A stretch of 64,000 nt of DNA. Origin: Nocardioides marinisabuli (GTDB lineage Bacteria > Actinomycetota > Actinomycetes > Propionibacteriales > Nocardioidaceae). Where the stretch lies: positions 2,914,001 to 2,978,000 of the forward strand of contig NZ_CP059163.1 in assembly GCF_013466785.1 (NCBI RefSeq), in the 5' to 3' direction. The notes below the pieces were generated by a model. That model searched no databases. It had not been told where the DNA came from and was given only the letters and a program-made list of their open reading frames with translations. Positions 53,550-61,887 of this stretch are shown one piece after another. Each line of letters starts with the position of its first letter. Position 1 is the first letter of the stretch. The translations under genes and the position numbers were made by a program.

Positions 53550-53932
53550 GGTCCGTGGTGGTGGTCGACTCGGCCAACGTGGTCGGCAGCCGTCCCGACG
53601 GGTGGTGGAAGGACCGCGCCGCGGCGACCCGGCGCCTGCACGAGGCGCTGCTGGTCGCCGACGTGCCGGGCGACGAGATCGTGATGGTCCTCGAGGGCGG
53701 TGCCCGCGGCGGCGCGCGCCCCGGCAAGGACGCCCACGTGCGCATCGTGCACGCCCCGAAGGAGGGCGACGTGACCATCCTGGCCGAGGCCCAGCGCGCC
53801 AGCGCTCGCGGCTGCACCGTCACCGTGGTCACCGCCGACCGGGCCCTGGCCGCCAACGTCACCGCGACCGGTGCCACCGTCGTCGGCCCGCCCTGGCTGC
53901 TCGACCAGCTCGACACGCTCGAGCACGGCTGA
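53546..53932 (+). CDS. NYN-domain (PIN-like) putative ribonuclease
   Basis: A 128-residue protein of the NYN/PIN-like fold: VVVVDSANVVGSRPDGWW holds the first metal-binding Asp and Asn, and later GGAR..KDAHVRIV and VVTADRALAANV supply further acidic residues. These enzymes are thought to cut RNA. GTG 53546 overlaps the ffh stop as GTGA, so it is translationally coupled to ffh. Confidence 0.85.
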   Translation: MRSVVVVDSANVVGSRPDGWWKDRAAATRRLHEALLVADVPGDEIVMVLEGGARGGARPGKDAHVRIVHAPKEGDVTILAEAQRASARGCTVTVVTADRALAANVTATGATVVGPPWLLDQLDTLEHG

Positions 53933-53959
53933 GCCCCCACCCGGTCGCCGACGGGCCGC

Positions 53960-53965
53960 TAGCCT
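53960..53965 (+). promoter_or_regulatory. -10 box TAGCCT for the leaderless amidohydrolase gene
   Basis: TAGCCT ends 7 nt before the ATG at 53973, and no ribosome binding site is present. Confidence 0.5.
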
Positions 53966-53972
53966 CGCGGGC

Positions 53973-55043
53973 ATGAGCGCGCTGAAGTTCTCCGGTCCGG
54001 TCCTGCCCGACGGCGAGAGCCGTGACCTCTACGTCGTCGACGGCCGGATCACCTTCGAGCCGCAGCCCGGCGCCGAGACCGCCGCACGCGGCTGGATCGT
54101 GCCGGGCCTCGTCGACGCCCACAACCACCTCGGCCTCGAGGACCACGGCGCGGTCGAGGAGTCCGAGATCGAGGGGCAGGCGCTGGCCGACCGCGACGCC
54201 GGCGCGCTGCTGCTGCGCGACTGCGGCTCCCCGGCCGACACCCGGTGGGTGCACGAGCGCGACGACCTGCCGCGGCTGGTGCGCGCCGGGCGCCACATCG
54301 CCCGCACCCGGCGCTACATCCGCAGCTACGCCCACGAGGTCGAGCCCGAGCAGCTGTCGGCGTACGTCGCCCAGGAGGCCGACGCCGGCGACGGCTGGGT
54401 CAAGCTGGTGGGGGACTGGATCTCGCGCGAGACCGGCGACCTGGCGCCCTCGTTCCCGCCCGAGAGCCTCGCCGAGGCGATCGCGGTGGCCCACGAGCAC
54501 GGCGCCAAGGTGACCGCGCACTGCTTCGGCCACGAGGTCCTGCAGGGACTCCTCGACGCCGGCATCGACTGCATCGAGCACGGCACCGGTCTCGCCCTCG
54601 ACCAGGTCGAGCAGATGGCGGCCACCGGGGTGGCGCTGGTGCCGACGGTGATGCAGACCGACAAGTTCCCCGAGTTCGCCGCCCAGGGCCGCGAGAAGTT
54701 CCCGGCGTACGCCGCGACCATGGACGAGCTGCACGCCCGGCGCCGCGAGGTGCTGATGTCGGCCCACGAGGCCGGGGTGGCGCTCTACGTCGGCAGCGAC
54801 GGCGGGGGAGCCCAGCGCCACGGCCACCTGGCCGGCGAGGTGCTGGCGATGGCGCAGATGGGCCTGCCGGCCGCCGAGGTGCTGGCCGCCGCGTCGTGGC
54901 GCGCACGCGAGTGGCTGGGCTTCGAGGGCCTCGTCGAGGGCGCCTCGGCCGACTTCGTCGTCTACGACCGCGACCCGGCCCAGGACCTGACGGTGCTGTG
55001 GGAGCCCACCCGCGTGGTGCTGCGGGGCCGCGTGGTCGCCTGA
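53973..55043 (+). CDS. Amidohydrolase family protein
   Basis: A 356-residue metal-dependent hydrolase of the amidohydrolase superfamily. The metal motif is GLVDAHNHLGL (HxH), with a lysine in GWVKLVGDW, further His in TAHCFGHEV and IEHGTGL, and an Asp in YVGSDGGG, followed by the composite-domain end ASADFVVYDRDP. It resembles imidazolonepropionase-like and prolidase-like members; the substrate is unknown. A -10 box right before the ATG indicates an independent leaderless transcript. Confidence 0.9.
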   Translation: MSALKFSGPVLPDGESRDLYVVDGRITFEPQPGAETAARGWIVPGLVDAHNHLGLEDHGAVEESEIEGQALADRDAGALLLRDCGSPADTRWVHERDDLPRLVRAGRHIARTRRYIRSYAHEVEPEQLSAYVAQEADAGDGWVKLVGDWISRETGDLAPSFPPESLAEAIAVAHEHGAKVTAHCFGHEVLQGLLDAGIDCIEHGTGLALDQVEQMAATGVALVPTVMQTDKFPEFAAQGREKFPAYAATMDELHARRREVLMSAHEAGVALYVGSDGGGAQRHGHLAGEVLAMAQMGLPAAEVLAAASWRAREWLGFEGLVEGASADFVVYDRDPAQDLTVLWEPTRVVLRGRVVA

Positions 55044-55066
55044 GCGCACGCCGCACGGGAGGCGAT

Positions 55067-55096
55067 TCGTCCCCGCCCGGTGACGTCTGGCATCAT
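55067..55096 (+). promoter_or_regulatory. rpsP promoter
   Basis: TTCGTC (55067-55072), an 18-bp spacer and CATCAT (55091-55096) preceded by TGG. The same layout occurs before rplS. It predicts a leader of about 120 nt, in which I see no clear structure. Confidence 0.5.
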
Positions 55097-55224
55097 TCCA
55101 CGCTGAGTCCTGCGCGTTCGGCCCCTCTCATCCGATCGCGTGGAGCCCATCGAGGAGTCGAGTCCCGGTCCCCACCTGGAGCCCCGGCCCTCACCACACA
55201 CGACATCAAGGAGACACCACAACC

Positions 55225-55755
55225 GTGGCCGTCAAGATCCGTTTGAAGCGCCTGGGCAAGGTCCGGGTGCCGCAGTACCGCATCGTCGTCGTCGACTCGC
55301 GCAAGAAGCGCGACGGTCGAGTGATCGAGGAGATCGGCAAGTACCACCCCAAGGAGGACCCGTCGTACATCGACGTCGTCTCCGACCGGGCCCAGTACTG
55401 GCTCTCCGTCGGCGCCCAGCCCAGCGACGCGGTCGCCGCGATCCTCAAGATCACCGGTGACTTCCAGAAGTACCACGGCCTCCCGGGCGCCGAGGGCACG
55501 CTGAAGACCGCTGACGCCAAGCGCGACAAGCTCGAGATCTTCAACGAGGCCCTCAAGGAGGCGCACGGCTCGTCCGGCGCCGCCGCGACGACCAAGAAGT
55601 CGGCCGCCAAGAAGTCCGAGGCCAAGGCCGACGACAAGGCTGACGAGAAGGCCGACGCCAAGGCTGACGACAAGTCCGAGGCCAAGGCCGAGGAGCCGGC
55701 TGCGGCCGCCGAGGCGGAGACCAACGCCGACGACGCGACCAAGGCGGAGGGCTGA
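55225..55755 (+). CDS. rpsP: 30S ribosomal protein S16 with long acidic/basic tail
   Basis: A 176-residue S16, about twice the usual length. Residues 1-85 are the S16 core ([31 protein letters not shown]). Residues about 110-176 form a low-complexity tail of Lys, Ala, Asp and Glu (repeated KADDKADEK-type units), an extension found in several actinobacterial S16 proteins. GTG 55225 follows AAGGAGACACCACAACC. It opens the rpsP-khpA-rimM-trmD-rplS block. Confidence 0.97.
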   Translation: MAVKIRLKRLGKVRVPQYRIVVVDSRKKRDGRVIEEIGKYHPKEDPSYIDVVSDRAQYWLSVGAQPSDAVAAILKITGDFQKYHGLPGAEGTLKTADAKRDKLEIFNEALKEAHGSSGAAATTKKSAAKKSEAKADDKADEKADAKADDKSEAKAEEPAAAAEAETNADDATKAEG

Positions 55756-55760
55756 GCGCC

Positions 55761-56003
55761 ATGCTCGCCGAGGCGCTGGAGCACCTCGTGCGCGGCATCG
55801 TCGACAACCCCGACGACGTCAGCGTGCGTGACAAGGAGCTGCGCCGTGGCTCGGTCCTCGAGGTCCGGGTCCACCCCGACGACCTCGGCAAGGTGATCGG
55901 GCGGGGCGGTCGCACCGCCTCGGCGTTCCGCACCGTCATCGGTGCGCTCGCCGGCCGTGGCGGGGCACGGGTCGACTTCGTCGACGTCGACCGCCGCCGC
56001 TGA
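55761..56003 (+). CDS. khpA: KH-domain RNA-binding protein KhpA
   Basis: An 80-residue single KH domain with the GxxG loop in KVIGRGGRTASAFRTV. KhpA proteins bind RNA and, with KhpB/Jag, influence cell elongation and translation. It sits in its usual place between rpsP and rimM. ATG 55761 lies 5 nt after the rpsP stop. Confidence 0.93.
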   Translation: MLAEALEHLVRGIVDNPDDVSVRDKELRRGSVLEVRVHPDDLGKVIGRGGRTASAFRTVIGALAGRGGARVDFVDVDRRR

Positions 56004-56086
56004 GCCCAGCACCAGCACTGAGCACACTCACGTCGACCCGCCCGGGACACCTGGGCGGGTCGACGTCATTTCGACAGGAGACAGCG

Positions 56087-56635
56087 GTGGAGACCATCGA
56101 CGTGGTGGTGGGCAGGCTCGGCAAGCCCCACGGCCTGAAGGGCGAGGTGACCGTCGACGTGCGCACCGACGAGCCGGCGCTGCGCTTCGCTGACGGCGCC
56201 GTTCTCGAGGTCGAGAAGCCGCGCGGGTCGGCGGTGACCTGGCGCACCCTGCGGGTCGCGCGCACCCGCTGGCACCAGGGCGTGCTGCTGGCGACCTTCG
56301 AGGAGATCGGCGACCGCAACGCCGCCGAGGCGGCCCGCGGGATCGTGCTGCACGCCCAGCTGCCCGCCGACGCCACCCCCGAGGACCCGGAGGAGTTCTA
56401 CGACCACCAGCTGGTCGGGCTCGCCGTGGTCGACACCGACGGCACCGCGCTCGGCACGGTCAGCTCGGTGGTGCACGGCGGGGCGCAGGACCTCCTGGGC
56501 GTCAAGGCCCTCGACGGGCGCGACACGCTGGTGCCCTTCGTCGCCGCGCTGGTGCCCGAGGTCGACCTGGCTGCGGGCCGCGTGGTCGTGGCCGACCGCC
56601 CCGGGCTGGTCACGCCGCTGCCCGAGGACGACTGA
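56087..56635 (+). CDS. rimM: Ribosome maturation factor RimM
   Basis: A 182-residue protein with the RimM N-terminal barrel ([18 protein letters not shown]) and C-terminal PRC-barrel ([23 protein letters not shown], then ARDTLVPF-like [17 protein letters not shown]). It helps mature the 30S head and binds S19. GTG 56087 follows AGGAGACAGCG. An inverted pair CGACCCGCCCGGG/ACCTGGGCGGGTCG (about 56035-56063) between khpA and rimM could form a hairpin. Confidence 0.95.
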   Translation: METIDVVVGRLGKPHGLKGEVTVDVRTDEPALRFADGAVLEVEKPRGSAVTWRTLRVARTRWHQGVLLATFEEIGDRNAAEAARGIVLHAQLPADATPEDPEEFYDHQLVGLAVVDTDGTALGTVSSVVHGGAQDLLGVKALDGRDTLVPFVAALVPEVDLAAGRVVVADRPGLVTPLPEDD

Positions 56636-56640
56636 CGCCC

Positions 56641-57822
56641 GTGCGCCTGGACTACCTTACGATCTTCCCCGACTACCTGGCCCCCCTGGGTCTCTCCCTG
56701 CCGGGCAAGGCGGCCGCGCGCGGGCTGGTCGAGGTGCACGTGCACGACCTGCGCGGGTGGACCCGCGACCGGCACCGCACCGTCGACGACACGCCGTACG
56801 GCGGCGGCGCCGGCATGGTGATGCGGCCCGAGCCGTGGGGCGAGGCGCTCGACGAGCTGCTGGGCCAGGACCCGCACCCGGCCACCGTGGTGGTGCCCAG
56901 CCCCGCCGGACGCCCGCTGACCCAGGCGCTGGCGCGCGCGCTGTCGACCCGGCCGCGGCTGCTGTTCGCCTGCGGCCGCTACGAGGGCATCGACCAGCGC
57001 GTGCTCGACCACGCCCGCGAGCGCGAGGACGCCGAGGAGGTCGTCGAGGTCTCCCTGGGCGACTACGTCCTTAACGGGGGCGAGGTGGCCGCGCTGGCCG
57101 TCACCGAGGCCGTGGTGCGCCTGCTGCCCGGCTTCATGGGCAACGCCGCCTCGCTCGAGGAGGAGTCCCACGAGCAGGGGCTGCTGGAGTACCCCGTCTA
57201 CACCAAGCCCTCGTCGTGGCGCGGCCACGACGTCCCGCCGGTGCTGCTCAGCGGCAACCACGCGGCCATCGCCGCCTGGCGCCACGAGCAGTCCCTGGCC
57301 CGCACCGCCGAGCGCCGCCCCGACCTGCTGCACGCCAGCCACGTGGCGGGGGAGTGGGAGGTGCTCCCGGCCGCGCCCGGCGACGTCGCCGAGCTGCACG
57401 TGCTGACCCTGGCCTGCTGGGTGGGCGAGGCGCTGCTCAACGACGACCTGACCATCCCGCCGCTGCACGAGAGCACCGCCGACACCGCCGCGTCCCTGGC
57501 CGAGTGGGACACCTACGTCGTGCGGGTCGCCGGGCGGCTGGTGGGCTCGGTGCGGGGCCGCCTCGACGGCACCACCTGGGAGATCGGGCGGCTGATGGTC
57601 GCCCCCGACCTCCAGGGCCGCGGGCTGGGCCGCGTGCTGCTCGAGCACGCCGAACGGGTCGCTGCGCCGTCGGCGACGACGTACCGGCTGGTGACCGGCA
57701 AGGACAGCGAGGCCAACCTGCGGCGCTACAAGCGGGCCGGCTACCGGGTGCGCGAGGTGCTGGACGGGCCGTCGGGGCCCGCGGTGCTGACCAAGGCACG
57801 GCGGCGCACGGGCCGCGGCTGA
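56641..57822 (+). CDS. trmD: TrmD tRNA (guanine37-N1)-methyltransferase fused to a GNAT acetyltransferase
   Basis: A 393-residue fusion. Residues 1-235 are complete Trm[22 protein letters not shown], the knot motifs [13 protein letters not shown] (about 110-122) and [17 protein letters not shown] (about 135-151), and [13 protein letters not shown]. Residues about 236-393 form a GNAT domain with [21 protein letters not shown] (acetyl-CoA loop QGRGLG, about 324-329) and [12 protein letters not shown]. TrmD makes m1G37, preventing +1 frameshifts; the acetyl acceptor of the second domain is unknown. Both halves are in one uninterrupted frame with no internal stop. Ordinary TrmD is about 230-270 residues. 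Confidence 0.95.
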   Translation: MRLDYLTIFPDYLAPLGLSLPGKAAARGLVEVHVHDLRGWTRDRHRTVDDTPYGGGAGMVMRPEPWGEALDELLGQDPHPATVVVPSPAGRPLTQALARALSTRPRLLFACGRYEGIDQRVLDHAREREDAEEVVEVSLGDYVLNGGEVAALAVTEAVVRLLPGFMGNAASLEEESHEQGLLEYPVYTKPSSWRGHDVPPVLLSGNHAAIAAWRHEQSLARTAERRPDLLHASHVAGEWEVLPAAPGDVAELHVLTLACWVGEALLNDDLTIPPLHESTADTAASLAEWDTYVVRVAGRLVGSVRGRLDGTTWEIGRLMVAPDLQGRGLGRVLLEHAERVAAPSATTYRLVTGKDSEANLRRYKRAGYRVREVLDGPSGPAVLTKARRRTGRG

Positions 57823-57823
57823 T

Positions 57824-57853
57824 TTCGGTCGGGGGTCGCGCCTGTGGCAGACT
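57824..57853 (+). promoter_or_regulatory. rplS promoter
   Basis: TTCGGT (57824-57829), an 18-bp spacer and CAGACT (57848-57853) preceded by TGG, the same layout as the rpsP promoter. It predicts a 5' leader of about 160 nt. Confidence 0.5.
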
Positions 57854-57928
57854 TCGACGCTGGTCCTGCCGGACCGGAGGGCAGCCCCGAGGAACGCACG
57901 GGGGGCCCGCGTCGGACGCCTGCCACAG
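57842..57928. other. Inverted repeat and hairpin in the rplS upstream region
   Basis: CTGTGGCAG (57842-57850) and CTGCCACAG (57920-57928) are perfect inverted 9-mers enclosing a GGTCC-TGCC-GGACC hairpin (57862-57875). The first arm overlaps the predicted -10, so it may act at DNA level or as part of a leader if transcription starts further upstream. Confidence 0.45.
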
Positions 57929-58022
57929 AGGGCGGCCCACGCCACCGGAGCTCAGTGCAGGCACGTCCGTTCCAGCACCACCTGATTCCGCGGCTGATCT
58001 GTGGCACTCGCGAGGAGACACC

Positions 58023-58376
58023 ATGAGCAACAACCTGGTCGCCCAGCTCGGCAACGAGATCAAGCGCGACGACAACCCCCACTTCCGCGCCGGTGACACC
58101 GTCAAGGTGCACGTGAAGGTCATCGAGGGCTCGCGCTCGCGCGTGCAGATCTTCCAGGGCGTCGTGATCCGCGTGCAGGGCTCCGGCGTCGGCCGCACCT
58201 TCACCGTCCGCAAGGTCTCCTTCGGCGTCGGCGTCGAGCGCACCTTCCCGCTGCACTCCCCGATCTTCGAGACCATCGAGGTCGTCACCCGCGGTGACGT
58301 GCGTCGCGCGAAGCTCTACTACCTGCGCAACCTGCGCGGCAAGGCTGCGAAGATCAAGGAGCGTCGCGAGTTCTGA
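58023..58376 (+). CDS. rplS: 50S ribosomal protein L19
   Basis: A 117-residue L19 with [51 protein letters not shown] and the terminal [18 protein letters not shown]. It lies at the interface of the ribosomal subunits. ATG 58023 follows GAGGAGACACC. It has its own promoter and structured upstream region. Confidence 0.98.
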   Translation: MSNNLVAQLGNEIKRDDNPHFRAGDTVKVHVKVIEGSRSRVQIFQGVVIRVQGSGVGRTFTVRKVSFGVGVERTFPLHSPIFETIEVVTRGDVRRAKLYYLRNLRGKAAKIKERREF

Positions 58377-58392
58377 TCCGCGACCCCTTCTC

Positions 58393-58398
58393 TACACT
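58393..58398 (+). promoter_or_regulatory. -10 box TACACT for leaderless lepB
   Basis: TACACT ends 6 nt before the GTG start at 58405, and no ribosome binding site is present. Confidence 0.5.
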
Positions 58399-58404
58399 CG
58401 CCGC

Positions 58405-59211
58405 GTGAGCAGCGACGACCACGACCCCGCGCGCCCGACCACCCAGGGCGGCGGGGTCGTGCCGTCCCCGGCCGAGCGGGTCGCCGCGGCGCGTGACCAG
58501 AGCCGCCGTGGACTGCCGCTGTGGCTGGAGTCGGTGCTGCTGCTGGGCCTCGCGGTGGTCATCGCGCTGCTGCTGAAGTCGTTCGTGGTGCAGGCCTTCT
58601 ACATCCCCTCCGAGTCCATGGAGCCCGGTCTCGTCGAGGACGACCGCATCCTGGTCGAGAAGTGGTCGGGCTGGTTCGGCGGCGAGGTCGAGCGGGGCGA
58701 CGTCGTGGTCTTCGAGGACCCCGGCGGCTGGCTGACCAGCGGCGAGGTCGACGAGCCCACGAACCCCGTCTCCGGCGCGCTCGCCGCGATCGGGCTGCTG
58801 CCCGACACCGGGTTCCTGGTCAAGCGCGTGGTGGGCGTCGAGGGCGACACCATCGTGTGCTGCGACGACCGGAAGCGCCTGGTCGTCAACGGGGTGGCCC
58901 TCGACGAGGACGAGTACGTCCTGGAGGACAAGCGGGTGCGCGGCTGCCGGGGGCCGATGACCGGCAACTGCTCCTGGAAGGCCGGCCCGGTGCCCGAGGG
59001 ATCGGTCTTCGTGATGGGTGACAACCGCGGCCGCTCGGCCGACTCGACGGTGCACATGTGCCTCGAGGACGAGACCGAGTGCGTGCCCGGCGACGAGTAC
59101 GTCTCCACCGACCTGGTCGTCGGCAAGGTGTGGCTGCTGCTGTGGCCCACCGACCGCTTCGGGGGTCTCGAGGCCACCGACGCGTTCGACGACGTGCCGG
59201 ACGCCTCCTAG
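58405..59211 (+). CDS. lepB: Signal peptidase I
   Basis: A 268-residue type I signal peptidase. A polar N-terminus leads into one membrane segment (about residues 41-62), then the catalytic Ser71 in IPSESMEPGL and Lys140 in FLVKRVVGVEGD, followed by VFVMGDNRGRSADS. Cys residues in the extracytoplasmic domain may form disulfides. It removes signal peptides from exported proteins. GTG 58405 is chosen because the promoter lies immediately before it. Confidence 0.96.
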   Translation: MSSDDHDPARPTTQGGGVVPSPAERVAAARDQSRRGLPLWLESVLLLGLAVVIALLLKSFVVQAFYIPSESMEPGLVEDDRILVEKWSGWFGGEVERGDVVVFEDPGGWLTSGEVDEPTNPVSGALAAIGLLPDTGFLVKRVVGVEGDTIVCCDDRKRLVVNGVALDEDEYVLEDKRVRGCRGPMTGNCSWKAGPVPEGSVFVMGDNRGRSADSTVHMCLEDETECVPGDEYVSTDLVVGKVWLLLWPTDRFGGLEATDAFDDVPDAS

Positions 59212-59221
59212 GGGCCCGACC

Positions 59222-59881
59222 GTGTCGCTGCTGCCGAAGGGGTCCACGGTCCGGCGCGACGCCGGGCTCTACGGCTACGAGCGCGCCCTGCGCCGCCACG
59301 GGCTCGAGGCCGTCGCCGGCGTCGACGAGGCCGGTCGCGGGGCCTGCGCGGGGCCCCTGGTCGCCGGCGCCTGCATCCTGCCGCCCGGGCGCAGCGGGAT
59401 CGTGCCGGGGCTCGCCGACTCCAAGCTGCTCACCGAGAAGGCCCGCGAGCGCTGCTACGACCAGGTCGTGCGGCGCGCCGTCGCCTGGTCGGTCGTGGTG
59501 GTCTCCCACGAGGAGTGCGACCGCCTGGGCATGCACGTGGCCAACATCGAGGCGCTGCGACGGGCGGTGGCCCTGCTCGACGTGCCCGCCGACTACGTGC
59601 TCACCGACGGCTTCCCCGTCGACGGGCTCGGCGTGCCGGGGCTCGCGGTGTGGAAGGGCGACCGGGTCGCGGCGTGCATCTCGGCCGCGTCGGTGCTCGC
59701 GAAGGTGACCCGCGACCGCCTGATGCGCGACCTCGACCGCGACTGGCCGGCGTACGACTTCAAGACGCACAAGGGCTACATCACCGACACCCACACGCGC
59801 GCGCTCGAGGAGCACGGTCCCTCGCCGGTGCACCGGATGCGCTTCGTCAACGTGCGCCGGGCGGCCGGGCTGCCCTCCTGA
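59222..59881 (+). CDS. rnhB: Ribonuclease HII
   Basis: A 219-residue RNase HII. VAGVDEAGRGACAGPLVAGA gives the acidic pair Asp35-Glu36, DSKLLTEKAR follows, and YVLTDGFPV and AACISAASVLAKVTRDRLM supply the remaining catalytic residues. It removes RNA primers and single ribonucleotides from DNA. GTG 59222 lies 10 nt after lepB. Confidence 0.96.
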   Translation: MSLLPKGSTVRRDAGLYGYERALRRHGLEAVAGVDEAGRGACAGPLVAGACILPPGRSGIVPGLADSKLLTEKARERCYDQVVRRAVAWSVVVVSHEECDRLGMHVANIEALRRAVALLDVPADYVLTDGFPVDGLGVPGLAVWKGDRVAACISAASVLAKVTRDRLMRDLDRDWPAYDFKTHKGYITDTHTRALEEHGPSPVHRMRFVNVRRAAGLPS

Positions 59882-59919
59882 GGAAGGGAGCAGGCGTCGG
59901 TCGCGGCGCTCGGCGTGAC

Positions 59920-60126
59920 CTAGACGCTGCGCAGCCCGCGCCGCCGCTGCTCGCGCAGCGCGGCGTCGATGTCCTCGACCCGCACGTCGTCCAGGTCCGA
60001 CTCGGCCCCGGCTCGGGCCGCCTCGAGGGCGCGGGCCGCGCGGATCCGCTCCGGGTCGCTGTCGCGCGTGGGGCGTGCCGGGCGCGGGCTCCGCTGCGGC
60101 ATCGCCACCACGTTCGTCTCGTCCAT
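59920..60126 (-). CDS. Small hydrophilic protein, unknown function
   Basis: A 68-residue, charged protein ([22 protein letters not shown] at the start, then an Ala/Arg/Glu-rich helix DPERIRAARALEAARAG and DVRVEDIDAALREQRRRG). It is probably helical and cytoplasmic. I do not recognise a family. It is in the same direction as the DUF2071 gene 56 bp upstream and converges on rnhB. Confidence 0.6.
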   Translation of the reverse strand: MDETNVVAMPQRSPRPARPTRDSDPERIRAARALEAARAGAESDLDDVRVEDIDAALREQRRRGLRSV

Positions 60127-60182
60127 GGCCCCAGTGTGCCCACCCGGGGCCCGGTCCGCCCGGTCCATCGCGACAGCCGGGT

Positions 60183-60920
60183 TCACCGCACCGGCTGGGG
60201 CGTCCCGAACCGGGTGCGCACGCCCGGCGAGTGCAGCACCGAGACGGGAGGGGTGGTCGCGACGCCGGGCAGGCCGGCGGCGGTCACCAGCTCGTCGTGC
60301 AGCTCGCGCACCCGGGCGCGGTGCAGCGGCCAGGGACCGTGCGTGTTGGGCACCCACAGGGTGCGCCCCAGCACGGAGGTGTGCAAGCCGAAGCGGGCGG
60401 TGAGGAACAGCTCCAACGGGTCGGGGTCGACCGGCTCGCCGACCTCGACGTCGATGACGCTGCGCGGGCGCCCGCCGGTGCGACGGCGCATCTCGTAGCG
60501 CCACCCGCCGTCCCGCCGTCCGGCCGACATCCGGGCCCACTTGTAGGGCACCCCGAAGCCGGCGTTGGCCCCGGCGACGACGGCCAGGCGGTCGGCGTCG
60601 AGCGAGCGGAAGACGACGCCGTGGCGGCCCCGGTCGTCGGTGGAGTAGAGGCGCACGTTGGTCTCGAGGAAGGTCCCCAGCCACGGGGCCGGGTGCCCCT
60701 CGCCGACGCCCGCGTCGACCATCCGGAACGGGATCAGGCCGACCCAGGCGGCACCGTCGTACAGGTCGGGGCGCACCCCCCGGGGCATCATCGGCGCGAC
60801 CACGGCGGGGTCGACGGGCCAGTGCAGGAACGTGATGTCGCGCCACCACTGGTCCATGATCGCCCGACCGGGCAGCGGCGGGCCCTGGCCCGGGGGAGTC
60901 GCGCTCGAGGTGGCTGGCAC
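60183..60920 (-). CDS. YqjF/DUF2071 family protein
   Basis: A 245-residue protein of the DUF2071 (YqjF, acetoacetate-decarboxylase-like fold) family: MDQWWRDITFLHWPVDPAVVAPMMPRG, AWVGLIPFRM, FLETNVRLYSTDDRGRHGVVFRSLDADRL and WARMSAGRRDGGWRYEMRRR are typical. The biochemical role is unknown. The GTG at 60920 is the longest start; conserved sequence begins at MDQWWRD (ATG near 60857), which could be the true start. Confidence 0.87.
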   Translation of the reverse strand: MPATSSATPPGQGPPLPGRAIMDQWWRDITFLHWPVDPAVVAPMMPRGVRPDLYDGAAWVGLIPFRMVDAGVGEGHPAPWLGTFLETNVRLYSTDDRGRHGVVFRSLDADRLAVVAGANAGFGVPYKWARMSAGRRDGGWRYEMRRRTGGRPRSVIDVEVGEPVDPDPLELFLTARFGLHTSVLGRTLWVPNTHGPWPLHRARVRELHDELVTAAGLPGVATTPPVSVLHSPGVRTRFGTPQPVR

Positions 60921-60993
60921 ACGTCTACGATGCCAGTGCCCACCTCGCCGCGAGGGTGGGCGAGCAGGTCCGCCGGTCGAGTGAGGAGCACGT

Positions 60994-61302
60994 GTGAGCG
61001 CCGAGGAGCTCGAGCAGTACGAGGCCGAGATGGAGCTGACCCTCTACCGCGAGTACCGCGACGTGGTGGGGATCTTCAAGTACGTCGTCGAGACCGACCG
61101 CCGGTTCTACCTGTGCAACCAGGTCGACGTGAAGGCGCGCACCGAGCAGGGCGACGTGTTCTTCGAGGTCTCGATGAGCGACGCGTGGGTGTGGGACATG
61201 TACCGCCCCGCGCGCTTCGCCAAGAACGTCAAGGTGCTGACCTTCAAGGACGTCAACGTCGAGGAGCTGCAGCCCTCCGAGGTCGAGCCGCCCGAGGCCT
61301 GA
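60994..61302 (+). CDS. DUF2469 family protein
   Basis: A 102-residue protein: SAEELEQYEAEMELTLYREYRDVVGIFKYVVETDRRFYLCN, then AWVWDMYRPARFAKNVKVLTFKDVNVEEL. DUF2469 proteins are near-universal in actinobacteria and sit between rnhB and yraN, as here, but have no assigned function. GTG 60994 follows GTGAGGAGCAC. Confidence 0.92.
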   Translation: MSAEELEQYEAEMELTLYREYRDVVGIFKYVVETDRRFYLCNQVDVKARTEQGDVFFEVSMSDAWVWDMYRPARFAKNVKVLTFKDVNVEELQPSEVEPPEA

Positions 61303-61467
61303 GCGGGTCGCCCGCGACCGGCGCCGGCCTCCCCGGAGGGGGCCGAGCGTCCACGATGACTAGTCCTTCTGGGCCATCTACCCCTGCGAACCCTCCCGGG
61401 ACCCGCCGCGGCTCCCTACGCTCGGTGGAGCGGATCGGGAGTCCGCGTCTAAGACGGGGTGGGGAGC

Positions 61468-61887
61468 ATGGCTGGAGGGGTTCGGCGCGCGCCTGAGCGC
61501 GAGCGGGGTGCGGCCGCGGTCGAGTTCGCGCTCGTGGTGCCGCTGCTGCTCGTGCTGGTCTTCGGCATCATCAGCTACGGCTACATGCTCAGCTTCCGGC
61601 AGTCCATCAGCCAGGCCGCGGCGGAAGGGGCGCGCGCCGCAGCACTCGCACCACCCACGGTCAGCGACAGGGCCCCCATCGCGTTCGCAGCGATCCAGAG
61701 CGTCCTGGGGGTCCCCTGCAACAGCGGCTACCTCTCCTGCGTGGCCGCGCCCGACTCGGCCTGCGGCTGCATCGACGTCACAGTGTCGTGGGACTACGCC
61801 GGTGACCCCTCCAAACCCAAGCTCGTCTACGACTTCGCGCTTCCCGCCACCTTGTCCTACACCGCGTCCTCCACGCTCGGCTCATGA
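61468..61887 (+). CDS. TadE-like pilus assembly protein
   Basis: A 139-residue protein with the TadE N-terminal segment ERGAAAVEFALVVPLLLVLVFGIISYGYML (membrane segment about residues 21-42, conserved Glu) followed by an exported domain with four Cys. TadE-like pseudopilins accompany Flp/Tad pili. ATG 61468 is chosen; a GTG at 61459 would add three residues. Its stop overlaps the next ATG. No tad ATPase or prepilin peptidase lies in the window. Confidence 0.85.
   Translation: MAGGVRRAPERERGAAAVEFALVVPLLLVLVFGIISYGYMLSFRQSISQAAAEGARAAALAPPTVSDRAPIAFAAIQSVLGVPCNSGYLSCVAAPDSACGCIDVTVSWDYAGDPSKPKLVYDFALPATLSYTASSTLGS

Noticed and set aside
57841-58026. Small open frame upstream of rplS
   Set aside because: It covers the promoter and hairpin region, ends just inside the rplS start and has no conserved features.
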